From NCBI GenBank assembly GCA_965644315.1, contig CBFFRQ010000085.1, positions 1-56,464 of the forward strand: a stretch of DNA of 56,464 nucleotides, read 5' to 3'. Every line of letters starts with the position of its first letter. Position 1 is the first letter of the stretch. A program made the translations under genes and the position numbers. Shown here one piece after another: positions 44,901 to 54,807 of this stretch. The DNA is from Caecitellus pseudoparvulus (lineage: Eukaryota > Bigyra: Bicosoecida). The notes under the pieces were generated by a model. The model searched no databases, had not been told where the DNA came from, and saw only the letters and a program-made list of their open reading frames with translations.

Positions 44901-45616
44901 TCGGCATCCTTGCTTTCAGAGGGTTGGATTGCCTTGGTTGACGGGGTATCGGCATCTGCTGCATCTGTGCGTGGTCGTCGCAGCGGCCTCCGCGGCCCAC
45001 TCTGCCCACCGCCAGCCGCAGGCATAGGCGCTTGCGACCCAGCGCCAGCCGCGGCAGACGTGCCTGGCTGCGCGGCCTTATGCGACGAAGCGGGCACCTG
45101 GGCTGGCTGTGGTCGGCGCTGCACTTCTCTGGGGGCACTCTTGCCCTCAGAAGCAGCCGGCACTTCCCGGCTAGGCGCTGCTGCTGCCTCTTGCTGCGAC
45201 ATGACTGCCATGCGCAAGTCCGAGATGGCATGCATGACTTCGTCAATGCGGTCCTCGGAAATGATGTGGGAGCACTTGGAGACGATCTGATTAGCCAACT
45301 TCTCCACCTTGGAATTCGGCCCCAGCGTTTTCAGTCGGATCCTGCGAGGCAACCCGGTGCGGCCGTTGGGAGCTCCCCACGCAGATGGCCAAGGTGGCAG
45401 CAGCTCACCGTTTCTGAGTCGGTTTTTCTTTCCTGGACATCTCCTCGCCGAATTCATCATAGGATACCTTCACTGAGGTGTAACCCAACAGCACAGACGG
45501 GTCCGTCGTGTCGACTGCGGGGCGGCGGGAGCCCGCGTTTCACGTTGGCAAGCAGTGAAACGCTGGCGTGCACACCCACTCGACACGGGCCCGGGCATGA
45601 TGTGGGTCTTGTCCAT
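41987..45616 (-). CDS. KIFAP3: Kinesin-associated protein 3 (KAP3), kinesin-2 / IFT motor accessory subunit
   Basis: ARM-repeat protein that joins the heterotrimeric kinesin-2 driving anterograde intraflagellar transport. Exons: 45580-45616 (MDKTHIMPGPVS), 45409-45514 (DTTDPSVLLGYTSVKVSYDE to KPTQK) and 41987-45341 (IRLKTLGPNSKVEKLA to the end); about 1,165 residues. The second join gives QKRIRLKTL, matching QKIIRLKSL of animal KAP3. Further matches are LGALSRTLREDFKKNTDV, YLLLNLAEDVHVEKAL, VTVFLRKLSLVAQNIADM and, near the end, FMLHNKEWC. Against about 790 residues in human it carries a Pro/Ala-rich linker (about 90-190), acidic inserts, and a C-terminal extension of about 120 residues. The first exon and its GTGGGT donor are the least certain part. 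Confidence 0.88.
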
Positions 45617-46386
45617 GGCAACTGATGAGATAAATGCACGCAGAGGGTCTCGGGAGTGCAGCCCTAGCGACAACGGGTGGGGCCGGTGTAAAGTTCTCGA
45701 GGCTTGAGAAAGCCAGGTGGCCTGGGCTTGCTGCGGCTCTTGCTCCCGCGGGACGTGGTCCGTCCGCACAACCTCACAGCAGCTAGCTGCTGAGGATTCC
45801 GAGCCCGCAGAAGCAAGCTGATAGCAGCAAACCTCTGGTACAGACTCCAGATTTCGAGGACCGGGGTTTTGGACCCTTCTTGTGAGTGTGGCTTGGGATG
45901 CCGGCGATGGAACTCTTTTTTTCGTGGCGTCCCCCAGTATCCTGACCTGCAGCTCGCACACCACTCACTCAGTGCAGGGGCTGGGAGGCCCATGCTACTG
46001 AAAGTTCTCACTGGATGGCAAGGGCTCCAGGTGCGCCGATGGCGCATGGCGCTTCGGCGGCTTCGTGCCCCCGTGGATATGCGCTAGCCGCCAGCACGCC
46101 TCGCGAAGCCAGACCACAATCTTGCGCAGTGTTGCTGCGGAGGGTGCTCTGAGTCGCCTGTCAGGCGGCCGGACCGAGCAGTGGCCCACCAATCAAAACC
46201 CTAACCCAAAGCGAATGTGACGAAGCCCTCCAGGACCAGACCACCTGTGTGCTTGTGCGCTTCATTGAGAAAACCGGGAGGACAGCGCGTCAGGTGCCAC
46301 CGCTTGCACTCGTGTCCACCCACTGACCACGCTTTTCCAAGGCCGCGAGGCCAGACGGCCGCGGCTTTCAAGTAAGGAAGGCCCTC
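45617..46386. promoter_or_regulatory. Divergent intergenic region, KAP3 / RCC1-IPT membrane protein
   Basis: 770 bp, the longest gene-free stretch in the window. Frames on both strands lack features. A CCAAT is at 46189-46193, and a short telomere-like AACCCTAACCCA is at 46197-46208. A first non-coding or short coding exon for the downstream gene could be here, because an acceptor-like TTCTCACAG lies just after its first ATG. Confidence 0.4.
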
Positions 46387-49300
46387 ATGGACACACCTTG
46401 TTCTCACAGCCAGCCGTCCGGGCGGCGCCCTGCCGCCCACACCATTAGCTTTTGCCGCGCAGCGCTGCTGCTGACAAGAATGCCTCGCAGCCTCCGAGGC
46501 ACGGCGGGCTCCTCGCTGGGGCAGCTGGCACCCCGCACGATGGTAGCCATCATAGGCTTGGTATCTATGTGTATTTTTGCTTCTGCCCGTGTGACTGGCC
46601 TGGAGGGTGTCTCGTACTTGAGCTACGAGCCAGTGCCTGCTGCTGCACTGCACCAGCCTGCCCCGGCACACTTCCACTTGCCGCTTCGTCACACGTCCCC
46701 AGGCGTGGGTGTGCAGCTTGTGCACACGGACCTGTCCACCCAACGTGGTTTCCACCGCTTTGACTTCAACCTGTCCTTGTCTGGGCCGGGAATCCTGCCT
46801 GGCTCGCCCCTGGATGCATCTCTTGCATATGAAACCAGCTGGCTGGTCGCCGCCGACTGGGAGGTGCCCGGGCTGAATTCGACTGTCCTCAGCAAGCCTT
46901 GGGCCACAGAGGTGCACGGTTCAGCCCCAATGGATCGCAGTATACACGGGCTGCAGAATGAGACGTGCGGGGCGCTTCCTGGGGGGTGCAAGTCAGCGAA
47001 CAGTTGGCTGGCAGTGCGCCTGGCGTTTCGCCCTGCTGCCGCCGAGCCCGTTGTGTCCTTTCCAGGCGTGTGGGGCTGGAACGGACTCCGGTGGGTACGC
47101 AACGATGCAGGGGCAAGCTGTGCGGGCGTGGTCGTCGGGCACCCTGTCCGCATGGCCACCGGGGTGTTCAACCACTCCACGGTGGCGCCGCTTGGGGTGT
47201 GGCCGGCCGCCCCTGGTCCAGCGTCTGCAGTGTCCGTGCTTGTGACCGTGCACTGTGTGAGCGAGGGCTACGTGGCACCCAGAGGTGCAAATCACCTGCT
47301 GCATAGAGAGCTGGGCGCCGTCCCGGTCAGGCTCCGGGGAGGGGGAGTGCTGGCCCCGTCCCTCAACGGCTCCACGCCGGCTTGGTATGCTTTCACCTCT
47401 CCTGGCACCCTGGAGGCTCGGGGCGTCACTCTGCTGCACCCCTCGAACGTGCAGCAGTATTCTGTTAGTGATTATTTCGCGTGTGCTCTCTTTGGTTCCA
47501 ATTCCAGTCTGCTGTGCTGGGGTGCCAACTGGAATGGTCAGCTCGGGTACGGGCACGATGATGCTGTGAGTGACACACAGCCCCCATTCAAAGCTGGCCT
47601 CCCGCGCCTTCCTGCAGGGGAGGTTCCAGTGCAGGTGTCGGCGGGGTCCTCTGATACTTGCGTCGTGTACGCCTCCGGGCGAGCGCAGTGCTGGGGGTGG
47701 GATTCCTCCGACGGCATCCTTGGCCATGGTCTGGGGAACGGCTGGGATGAGACTTGGCAACCCTACCAAATGCCATTCTTGCAACTGATGGGGAATGGCA
47801 CGTCGACAGTCCAGATTGAAGTGTCGTCAAACCACGCATGCGCGCTGCTTGTCAGCGGGCAAGTGCAGTGCTGGGGAGCTGGCAGCAACGGCAGGCTTGG
47901 GTATGGGACGACCTTCAGCACCGGGAGGAGTCAAGTGCTGTGGAAGCTGGGGCCTGTGTCGCTGAACGGATCAGAAACTGCAGTCAGCATTGCGGTCATG
48001 AGTGCTGGAAGCTGTGTGCTGATGTTGGAGGGCAAGGTGAGGTGTTGGGGCAGCAACTATGCGGGGGAGCTGGGACTCGGCCACACACGCCTTATCGGCG
48101 ACGACGAGCCTGCTGGCCAGGAGGACTTTGTCTCCTTGTCTGGGGTGCCTGTGGATCTGAAGTGTGGACAGGCGCACTGCTGCGTTCTCCTTGCAGATGC
48201 CACGATGCAATGCTGGGGCAGAGGCTCCTCGGAGCAGCTGGGGCACGGCATTTACATTTCCAGTAGTACCTCCCAGAATGTGGGGGATAACGAGCTGCCA
48301 TCTGATGTCGGCCCCATTCGGGGCATGACCGGCATCGCTCAGATTTCCACAGCAGCTTACGGAACGTGCGCAGTCTTTGCAGATGGCCGCTATTCTTGCT
48401 GGGGCAGCCGCAACTACAACTCCATGGGGCCGACTCCGTATGGCATGTCTACTACGGTCGCTGTTGGTGCGTACCCGTCTGCTGAGGCGCCAGCACCCAT
48501 CGTGACGCTGCAGGCGACAGGGTCGGTGACCTGTTTCACTACAGCGAGCCAGCCCCTGCTCTGCATGGGTCGGAACTTTGAGGGCAACCTCGGGCAAGGA
48601 GACACGGCGTCCAACGTTGCAGCTCCCTCAGCTACTCAGCCAGTGCAGTTGGTTGAGGGGCCAGAGGTGGAGGTTGTGCCTTTGGGGTACCTGCCGCTGC
48701 TGGCGTCTCCGTCGACACCGCACATTCGCAGGTTAGTGCTGGGCGGAAACTTCCTGTGCTTTGAGGACTTTTCCGCAGACCTTCGTTGCCGTGGTAGCCT
48801 CTATGGCGGCGTAGCCGGGCTGGGGGGCAGCGTATCACCTGCTTGGAGTGAGCCGCTCGAAGCCATTCACGCACTTCGCCTCCCCGACGCTGCCACGGCA
48901 TTCGCCACCGGGTACCAGCACATCTGCATGCTGTTCGAATCAGCGTCCAAGCTGCGATGCTGGGGGCAGAACTCTCGTGGCATCTTCGGAGTCGGTCCAG
49001 ACGTGCCGGTGTGGTCTTATTTGGGGAACTCGGGGAGGGATCCGTGGGACGCCCTGCGCCCGCTGGACTTCGGTGAGCCCATTGCTCAGTTGGCGAGCGG
49101 AAACAACCACATGTGTATCATCCTCGCTCACACACGACAGCTGCGGTGTTGGGGCGGCAATTGGGACGGCCAGCTTGGGTTCGGGCATGATGATGACATC
49201 GGCACAGACGCTCGAGTGGACAATGCGAGTCTTGTGCAGGCAGTCCCCATTCCCTGGAACGCCACTCATGTTCAAGCAGGGGATGTGCATACGTGCATCA

Positions 49301-52300
49301 TCAGCACGAATGGGACTATCCATTGCTGGGGGGACGGGCGGGATGGAAAGCTCGGGACGCCACATCGATCGTGGGATATTGGGGACACGGAGGCAGTAAA
49401 TGCCTTGTCTGCACCGGCTTTGAACATGTCAGGGAGCCCCGTTGCATTGAGTCTTAGTAATAGCCATTCTTGTGCGCTGCTGGCGGAAGGAAGTGTGCAG
49501 TGCTGGGGGGCGGGGGATAATGGCCGGCTTGGATACGGCGACACGTCTGACATTGGGCGGTATGACACGCCTGGGTTTCGAGGCCCCGTTCCTTTACCTG
49601 CAGGCGAGGTGGTGGCCAAGGTTTGCACGCTCAATAGCGCCACGTGCGTTCTGCTGACAGAAGGCAGCGTGCGTTGCTGGGGCGCAGCCTCAAATGGGCA
49701 GCTTGGCCTGGGCACGTCTGAGTCACTGGGGGACGACGAGCTGCCAGGTACCGCCCCCAAGCTCACCTTTGACCGGGCAGTTCTGGACTTGGCTTGTTCT
49801 CCCTCCTCAGTCTGTGTGCTGTTGGCTGGCGGCATGTCCAGCTGCTGGGGCTACAATCCCAACGACATGTTTGGGTACAACACCGACAACAACGTGGTTG
49901 GAGCCAGCTTAACGTATTCAGACTATGCACCCACAGGCCCAAGTTTCGTCTTGCGCACCTGGCTTGCGGACATCCGGGAAGATGACATGGCGACTGCCAT
50001 TTGGCTCGGCCCGGCTAATGCTGCGGCAACCGCTCCAGTGGCCCGCTTCGAGCTGCGGACTGAGGCTCGTGGCATGAGAACGACCAGCTCAGCAGCTTCC
50101 ATCCCGCCGTGGCTTTGGGACAGCATGACAGGGGCCCACCGGACCAACGTGGCTGGCATTGACGGTGATTTGTTCTCTGTTTGCGCGGTGTCAGGGCTGC
50201 CGACTGTGCAGGGAGCACCTCGCGAGGGAGCTTTTGCGTCAGTCCAGCGCACAGTCTGTTTGTGGCCCTCAGATTGGTACCTGCCCCCCATAGTCGCTGT
50301 TTCAGCTGTGAGTCCGATCGGCATCCCAAAGCTGCCAACGACAGGCGGGGCCAGTGTGGCGTTGACTGGTCGCTTCTGGGCCTTGCTCATGTTCAGCAGC
50401 TGGCATGTGTCCCACATTTCCATCGGGCAGGGCAACTGTTCTGAGCCAGTGGTGCAAGGCACCCGCATGTCTTGTGTCGCGCCAGCCTTGACTGAGGTTG
50501 CGAATGCCTCCAGCTTGACGGTCTCTTTGTCATACTTCAGCGACGGCACTCTCATTCAAGCCACTGCTGCTGAGTCCCTGGCTTACTCTGTGCCAAGTGT
50601 TGTGTCTGCAATGCCTGAGCGGGCCGCGACCACACTGGCATTGGGTGGGGGTGAGCTTCTACTCTCTGGGCAGAACCTTGGGCCAACGTTCCTGCGCGAG
50701 GACAGCCACAGCCTGCCGCTGAGCATGGTGAGTGTGTCTGTCTGGAACGCTACTGTTGGCGGCAGCTTAGTCGGGCACTGCGATGTTTCTGAGTTCTGGA
50801 GCACGGGGTTGGTGTGTCTGATGCCGCCGCGGGGGCACTTTACTCAAGTGTACTTTGAGGTGCACCTTGCCGGACAGGGGTCAGGGCAACCAAGGCTGGC
50901 CTCTGTCTCCTACGACAGTCCTGCGCTGACGACCGTGTCCCCTACACAGCTGCTTGCAAGGCCGCCGGGAGGGCCGCCGCCCCTGACGACCTTGAACTTC
51001 ACTGGCAGCGGGTTGTTTGTTGGGAGACCAGGGGCTCCTGCTGGCGGCCTCGGCCAGGTCTCGGTCCAGGTGGCTGGCTTGGAATGTGGCTCAGTGATTG
51101 TGCGGTCTCCCAGTGAGCTCACATGCGCTGACTTGCCCCTGCCCCTGTCCAGCCCGCTCCTCCTCGGGTCAGATGCGTTTGTCACAGTCCTTCACGGCGC
51201 GTTTGCCGTCACTTCGCGGGGCCTGCAGCTGGAAGTTCTCCCCCCCGCAACAGTGTCTGGCGTACAGCCGCCCATTGTTTCAGCGGCAGGGGGAGCTGAG
51301 ATTGCCATTCTTGGCTCCGCGCTGGAGACTGTGGAGGGGGGAAGCCCGCCCCAAGTCATGATTGGCGGCGCCGCTTGCCAGCTGCTTTCACACTCGGCAA
51401 CGCAAGTCAGGTGCCTCGTGCCATCGGCAGCTGCCAGTGGATTCTCAGGGCGCGCACCTCTAGCACTTGCCTTGCGTTCGGGCCTCATGGTGGAGTACCC
51501 GAACGGCATTCTCTTTTCCAGTCCAGAGCTACTGTCTGTGAGCAACGCGAGCATCGTGGCAGGGCAGCCGGGATTCCCCGCCCCACGTGCCAGCATGGGG
51601 TTCACGGGTTTGGACTTGATTGACGGGAACGGCTCCTCCACCTTCTTCATTGCAGGGCTCTCGTGCACTGCCTTGGGCGGACGCCTCAGCCTGGACCCCA
51701 GCGGGCGTCAGGGCAGGTGCAGCGACTTTGACACTGCGCTGTTGCCGTCTGCGACGCCAGGCGAGATCTTCCAGGCCAACGCATCACTTCTCACTGCTTC
51801 AGGCCTGGAGGCACAGCTGCCAGCGGGAGCGGTGCGTGTGCTTGGCCCGCCCACGCTCTCTCGAGCATCCCCTGCGACTGGCTACGAAGGGGACATTATC
51901 ACGCTTTCCGGGCAGAACCTTGGCGTGAGCTCTGCTGACATCTTGAATGTGTCTGTGGGCAGCGTGCTCGTGAACCGCTGGACCCGCCTCAGCTCCACGG
52001 CCCTGACCATCGAATTGCCAGCCCCCGCGAGCGAAACCCTGGCTGACTTGTTGAACTTGCCGCTGGCCGTGCAGTTGACGAGTGGGTGGGTTGCACAGGC
52101 GCCGGCAGAGCAAAGCTTGAACATGTTGCTTCCAGCAAGGCCTCCTCGCACGGCACCCACGCAAGTGTGCCCGTACCGCGAAGCAGATGGGGCGGCACGC
52201 GTTGTGTTTGTGTGGCGAGATGATGCTGTCACCTTGGTCAGCCCGGTTACATCGTGGCAGGTGCACTTTGGCAGCAAGGGCATTGGGAGCAGCTCGCACA

Positions 52301-54462
52301 ACTCCACCCTTCGAGTGGTGACCGTCGAGTCGTCCGCTCCAGGAGACATAATTGCCCCCGCCCTGACAACAGCCTGCCGCTACGCTGCCGAGGATGCCCT
52401 GTACACTGTTGACATCCGCTTGCTAGATGTGCCTGTGACGCCCTTGTGGGTGCAGGTGTCAGCAGGCGTAGCAGACGGCAACGGTGTGACGTTGGCAGGA
52501 CCCCGCAGCCCCCCTGCTGGGCCGCTATTTACGGTCTGCAGCAGAGAGCAGTACCTGGCAACACAATTTGCCTACGAAGGTGAGTGGGACAGAGCTGTGT
52601 GCGCACCTTGCCCCGAAGGAGCGGTGTGCAATGGCCTTGCCTGGGACCACATGACCAATGCGGAAGGGTACTTCAGGGTGCCATGGTCGACGCATGGCTT
52701 GCTGTTTGAGAAGTGCCCCTTGCCGAGCTCGTGCCCGTCAAAGCTCGTCACCGCCCCCTCGACACCCAGCAACTTCTCTGCCATGCCGAACGTCCCCCTG
52801 CACTGCAAGGAGGGCCATGCAGGACCCCTCTGTGTAAAGTGCGACATCGGCTATGGCTCTGTCGGCGCGGGGGATTGCGATGTGTGCGGCGAAACGGGCA
52901 GCGCAGCAGGGGTCATGATTGCCATGGTTTGCCTGCTGTCGGCGGCTGCGCTGTGGGTGGTGCGCGGGCAGCTGCGCACTCGGGGCTCCCAGAAGAAGGA
53001 CCACAGCGTAGTGAAGAAGGTGCTGCTGAACCACCTACAGCAGATTTCGCTCATGTTGGCCTTTAACCTGGACTGGCCGAACCCGCTCTCGGCCATCTTG
53101 GGGTTGACAGATGCAGTCACCAGTGGAGTGGGGCAGCTCGCCTCGCCTGACTGCCTGAGGGAACAAGAGACGGCCAATTCCGCGGGCTCCGCCTTTCGCC
53201 TCCGCGTCATTTCCTCCATCGCACTGCCTGCGATGCTGGTGTGCCTCTCTGCATGTGTGGCACTCATTCGCATGTGGGCTGGCAAGTCCTCGCCAACAGA
53301 TGTCCGGCGGCAGCTCATCGTCATGAGCCTTGTCCTGGGGTTCATATTCTACACCCCCCTGACGCGCACGACCATGCAGCTCTTCAGCTGCACTCGTGTT
53401 GGTGGCCAGCTACGGCTCGTGGAGGACACGGACGTGCTGTGCGACAGCCCAGGGAACCAAGCCTGGGCGTTGGGCGTGGGGCTGCCACTGTTGCTCCTGT
53501 ACGTCATCGGGCTCCCGGCGATCATCGGGGGGCTGCTGTGGCGCAACCGGCAGCGCCTGTCGGAGGTGAGCGTGCGGCGCACCTACGGCTTTTTCTTCCT
53601 TGGCTACAAGCCGGAGTTCTACTGGTATGAGCTGTGGATCATGGCAAGGAAGGCAATTTTCGCGCTGTTGCTTGTCGCCCTGAGCCCGGCAGGTTTGCTC
53701 TGGCAGCTCACAGCAGCCATTTCCATTGTCTTGGTTGCTCTCGTCGTTTCTGCATGGCTCCGGCCGTTCCGCCTGGAAGTGTTCAACGCCCTGGATGTTT
53801 GCAGCATGGTGCTCGCCCTGGCGACCCTGACTGGCGGGACAGCCCTCGTGCAGTTTGCCCCGCAGTTCGTCGAAGTCACGTCGCAGTACAATGGAGGCAA
53901 ACCCGCCCAGTATGCGGTGACTGTCGTGCTCACCATTCTGAACTCGGCTTTCCTCGTATATGTCGTTCTGTGGTGGGCCCGGGCGCTGTACGTGGGCGAG
54001 GTGAAGCCTGCCATGGCCCGCACGAGCGAGTCCAGGCAAAAACTGGCGGCAATGGGCAAGGCATCCATCATGCGCATCATCGGCACTAGCTCACGTGGTG
54101 GGGGTTTTGAGGGCGACTTGACCGACGTGAATGGCCGCCGAGTTTCCACAGTCACGCGCAGACAAACGAAGTGGAGCATAAACCCGCTCAAGTCCACCAA
54201 GTCACTGTCTCAGGGTGCCTCTGGCTCAGTGCTCCCCGCTTCATCTGTCCGCGCCAGTCTGACGCGCCAGTCTTCAGTCACATCGACTGGAAATAGGCGT
54301 GGGCTTGGCGCAACCATTGCCACCTTTGACGAAGACTTTGCGTCCGTGGCCCCCGGCACAAGGACCAGTGTGCGAAAGGGCGGTGTCTCGAGAGTCCGCC
54401 TAGGCAAGGCGCGCTCCACGGGTAGCCACTCCACAGACTCCAAGGCCACTCCTCGGGGATGA
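46387..54462 (+). CDS. Giant RCC1-repeat / IPT-TIG / Cys-rich / polytopic membrane protein
   Basis: One open frame of 2,691 residues from the ATG at 46387. An in-frame Met at 46540 begins a better signal sequence (MVAIIGLVSMCIFASARVTG) and may be the real start. RCC1-type blades occupy about 355-1170, with motifs such as CWGANWNGQLGYG, CWGAGSNGRLGYG and CWGSNYAGELGLG. IPT/TIG-like domains follow at about 1400-1905 (GGGELLLSGQNLGPTF, AGGAEIAILGSALETVEGG, GDIITLSGQNLG). Next is a Cys-rich GCC2/GCC3-like segment at about 2068-2172 (CAPCPEGAVCNG, CKEGHAGPLCVKCDIGYG), then about seven or eight membrane helices at about 2173-2538, including YKPEFYWYELWIMARK. The tail is Ser/Arg-rich and cytosolic. 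The ectodomain is probably a surface sensor or adhesion module; no ligand or signalling partner is evident. RCC1 blades here are extracellular, so a Ran-GEF role is unlikely. Confidence 0.82.
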   Translation: MDTPCSHSQPSGRRPAAHTISFCRAALLLTRMPRSLRGTAGSSLGQLAPRTMVAIIGLVSMCIFASARVTGLEGVSYLSYEPVPAAALHQPAPAHFHLPLRHTSPGVGVQLVHTDLSTQRGFHRFDFNLSLSGPGILPGSPLDASLAYETSWLVAADWEVPGLNSTVLSKPWATEVHGSAPMDRSIHGLQNETCGALPGGCKSANSWLAVRLAFRPAAAEPVVSFPGVWGWNGLRWVRNDAGASCAGVVVGHPVRMATGVFNHSTVAPLGVWPAAPGPASAVSVLVTVHCVSEGYVAPRGANHLLHRELGAVPVRLRGGGVLAPSLNGSTPAWYAFTSPGTLEARGVTLLHPSNVQQYSVSDYFACALFGSNSSLLCWGANWNGQLGYGHDDAVSDTQPPFKAGLPRLPAGEVPVQVSAGSSDTCVVYASGRAQCWGWDSSDGILGHGLGNGWDETWQPYQMPFLQLMGNGTSTVQIEVSSNHACALLVSGQVQCWGAGSNGRLGYGTTFSTGRSQVLWKLGPVSLNGSETAVSIAVMSAGSCVLMLEGKVRCWGSNYAGELGLGHTRLIGDDEPAGQEDFVSLSGVPVDLKCGQAHCCVLLADATMQCWGRGSSEQLGHGIYISSSTSQNVGDNELPSDVGPIRGMTGIAQISTAAYGTCAVFADGRYSCWGSRNYNSMGPTPYGMSTTVAVGAYPSAEAPAPIVTLQATGSVTCFTTASQPLLCMGRNFEGNLGQGDTASNVAAPSATQPVQLVEGPEVEVVPLGYLPLLASPSTPHIRRLVLGGNFLCFEDFSADLRCRGSLYGGVAGLGGSVSPAWSEPLEAIHALRLPDAATAFATGYQHICMLFESASKLRCWGQNSRGIFGVGPDVPVWSYLGNSGRDPWDALRPLDFGEPIAQLASGNNHMCIILAHTRQLRCWGGNWDGQLGFGHDDDIGTDARVDNASLVQAVPIPWNATHVQAGDVHTCIISTNGTIHCWGDGRDGKLGTPHRSWDIGDTEAVNALSAPALNMSGSPVALSLSNSHSCALLAEGSVQCWGAGDNGRLGYGDTSDIGRYDTPGFRGPVPLPAGEVVAKVCTLNSATCVLLTEGSVRCWGAASNGQLGLGTSESLGDDELPGTAPKLTFDRAVLDLACSPSSVCVLLAGGMSSCWGYNPNDMFGYNTDNNVVGASLTYSDYAPTGPSFVLRTWLADIREDDMATAIWLGPANAAATAPVARFELRTEARGMRTTSSAASIPPWLWDSMTGAHRTNVAGIDGDLFSVCAVSGLPTVQGAPREGAFASVQRTVCLWPSDWYLPPIVAVSAVSPIGIPKLPTTGGASVALTGRFWALLMFSSWHVSHISIGQGNCSEPVVQGTRMSCVAPALTEVANASSLTVSLSYFSDGTLIQATAAESLAYSVPSVVSAMPERAATTLALGGGELLLSGQNLGPTFLREDSHSLPLSMVSVSVWNATVGGSLVGHCDVSEFWSTGLVCLMPPRGHFTQVYFEVHLAGQGSGQPRLASVSYDSPALTTVSPTQLLARPPGGPPPLTTLNFTGSGLFVGRPGAPAGGLGQVSVQVAGLECGSVIVRSPSELTCADLPLPLSSPLLLGSDAFVTVLHGAFAVTSRGLQLEVLPPATVSGVQPPIVSAAGGAEIAILGSALETVEGGSPPQVMIGGAACQLLSHSATQVRCLVPSAAASGFSGRAPLALALRSGLMVEYPNGILFSSPELLSVSNASIVAGQPGFPAPRASMGFTGLDLIDGNGSSTFFIAGLSCTALGGRLSLDPSGRQGRCSDFDTALLPSATPGEIFQANASLLTASGLEAQLPAGAVRVLGPPTLSRASPATGYEGDIITLSGQNLGVSSADILNVSVGSVLVNRWTRLSSTALTIELPAPASETLADLLNLPLAVQLTSGWVAQAPAEQSLNMLLPARPPRTAPTQVCPYREADGAARVVFVWRDDAVTLVSPVTSWQVHFGSKGIGSSSHNSTLRVVTVESSAPGDIIAPALTTACRYAAEDALYTVDIRLLDVPVTPLWVQVSAGVADGNGVTLAGPRSPPAGPLFTVCSREQYLATQFAYEGEWDRAVCAPCPEGAVCNGLAWDHMTNAEGYFRVPWSTHGLLFEKCPLPSSCPSKLVTAPSTPSNFSAMPNVPLHCKEGHAGPLCVKCDIGYGSVGAGDCDVCGETGSAAGVMIAMVCLLSAAALWVVRGQLRTRGSQKKDHSVVKKVLLNHLQQISLMLAFNLDWPNPLSAILGLTDAVTSGVGQLASPDCLREQETANSAGSAFRLRVISSIALPAMLVCLSACVALIRMWAGKSSPTDVRRQLIVMSLVLGFIFYTPLTRTTMQLFSCTRVGGQLRLVEDTDVLCDSPGNQAWALGVGLPLLLLYVIGLPAIIGGLLWRNRQRLSEVSVRRTYGFFFLGYKPEFYWYELWIMARKAIFALLLVALSPAGLLWQLTAAISIVLVALVVSAWLRPFRLEVFNALDVCSMVLALATLTGGTALVQFAPQFVEVTSQYNGGKPAQYAVTVVLTILNSAFLVYVVLWWARALYVGEVKPAMARTSESRQKLAAMGKASIMRIIGTSSRGGGFEGDLTDVNGRRVSTVTRRQTKWSINPLKSTKSLSQGASGSVLPASSVRASLTRQSSVTSTGNRRGLGATIATFDEDFASVAPGTRTSVRKGGVSRVRLGKARSTGSHSTDSKATPRG

Positions 54463-54807
54463 TCGGGCATCAGCCGAAGGGTTGGCAGCGGGAGAAGGGT
54501 GGCGGCTGGCTGGAGTGTTGTGAGTTGCCCTGGTGTTTTTGCTGGAGGACATGGCATCAGTCTCCATGCAGCTTGGGAAAGTTGCGTAATTCAGATCGAC
54601 CACAGATTTAGACGTCCCTTTCTGAGAATGTGTATCTTGGCGCTGGTGTCTTCGACCGAGCTGCGTCGCAACGTTCAACGTGTCACGAGCGGAAATTGCT
54701 ACTCCACCAAAACGCAGGCAAGCCAGCGGCCGCCGAACCGGAAAGTGTGCCGCAAGTGCTTGGCGCAACGCGCATAAAGGAGCATTTCAAACAAGAGAGG
54801 AGCAGCC
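54463..54807. other. Intergenic, tandem upstream of the right-edge gene
   Basis: 345 bp between the RCC1-IPT gene stop and the next ATG. Somewhat AT-richer than flanking coding sequence, as expected for UTR and promoter. No tRNA or repeat seen. Confidence 0.4.

Noticed and set aside
46197-46208. Telomere-like AACCCTAACCCA
   Set aside because: Less than two full repeats; chance match in a promoter region, not an interstitial telomere.
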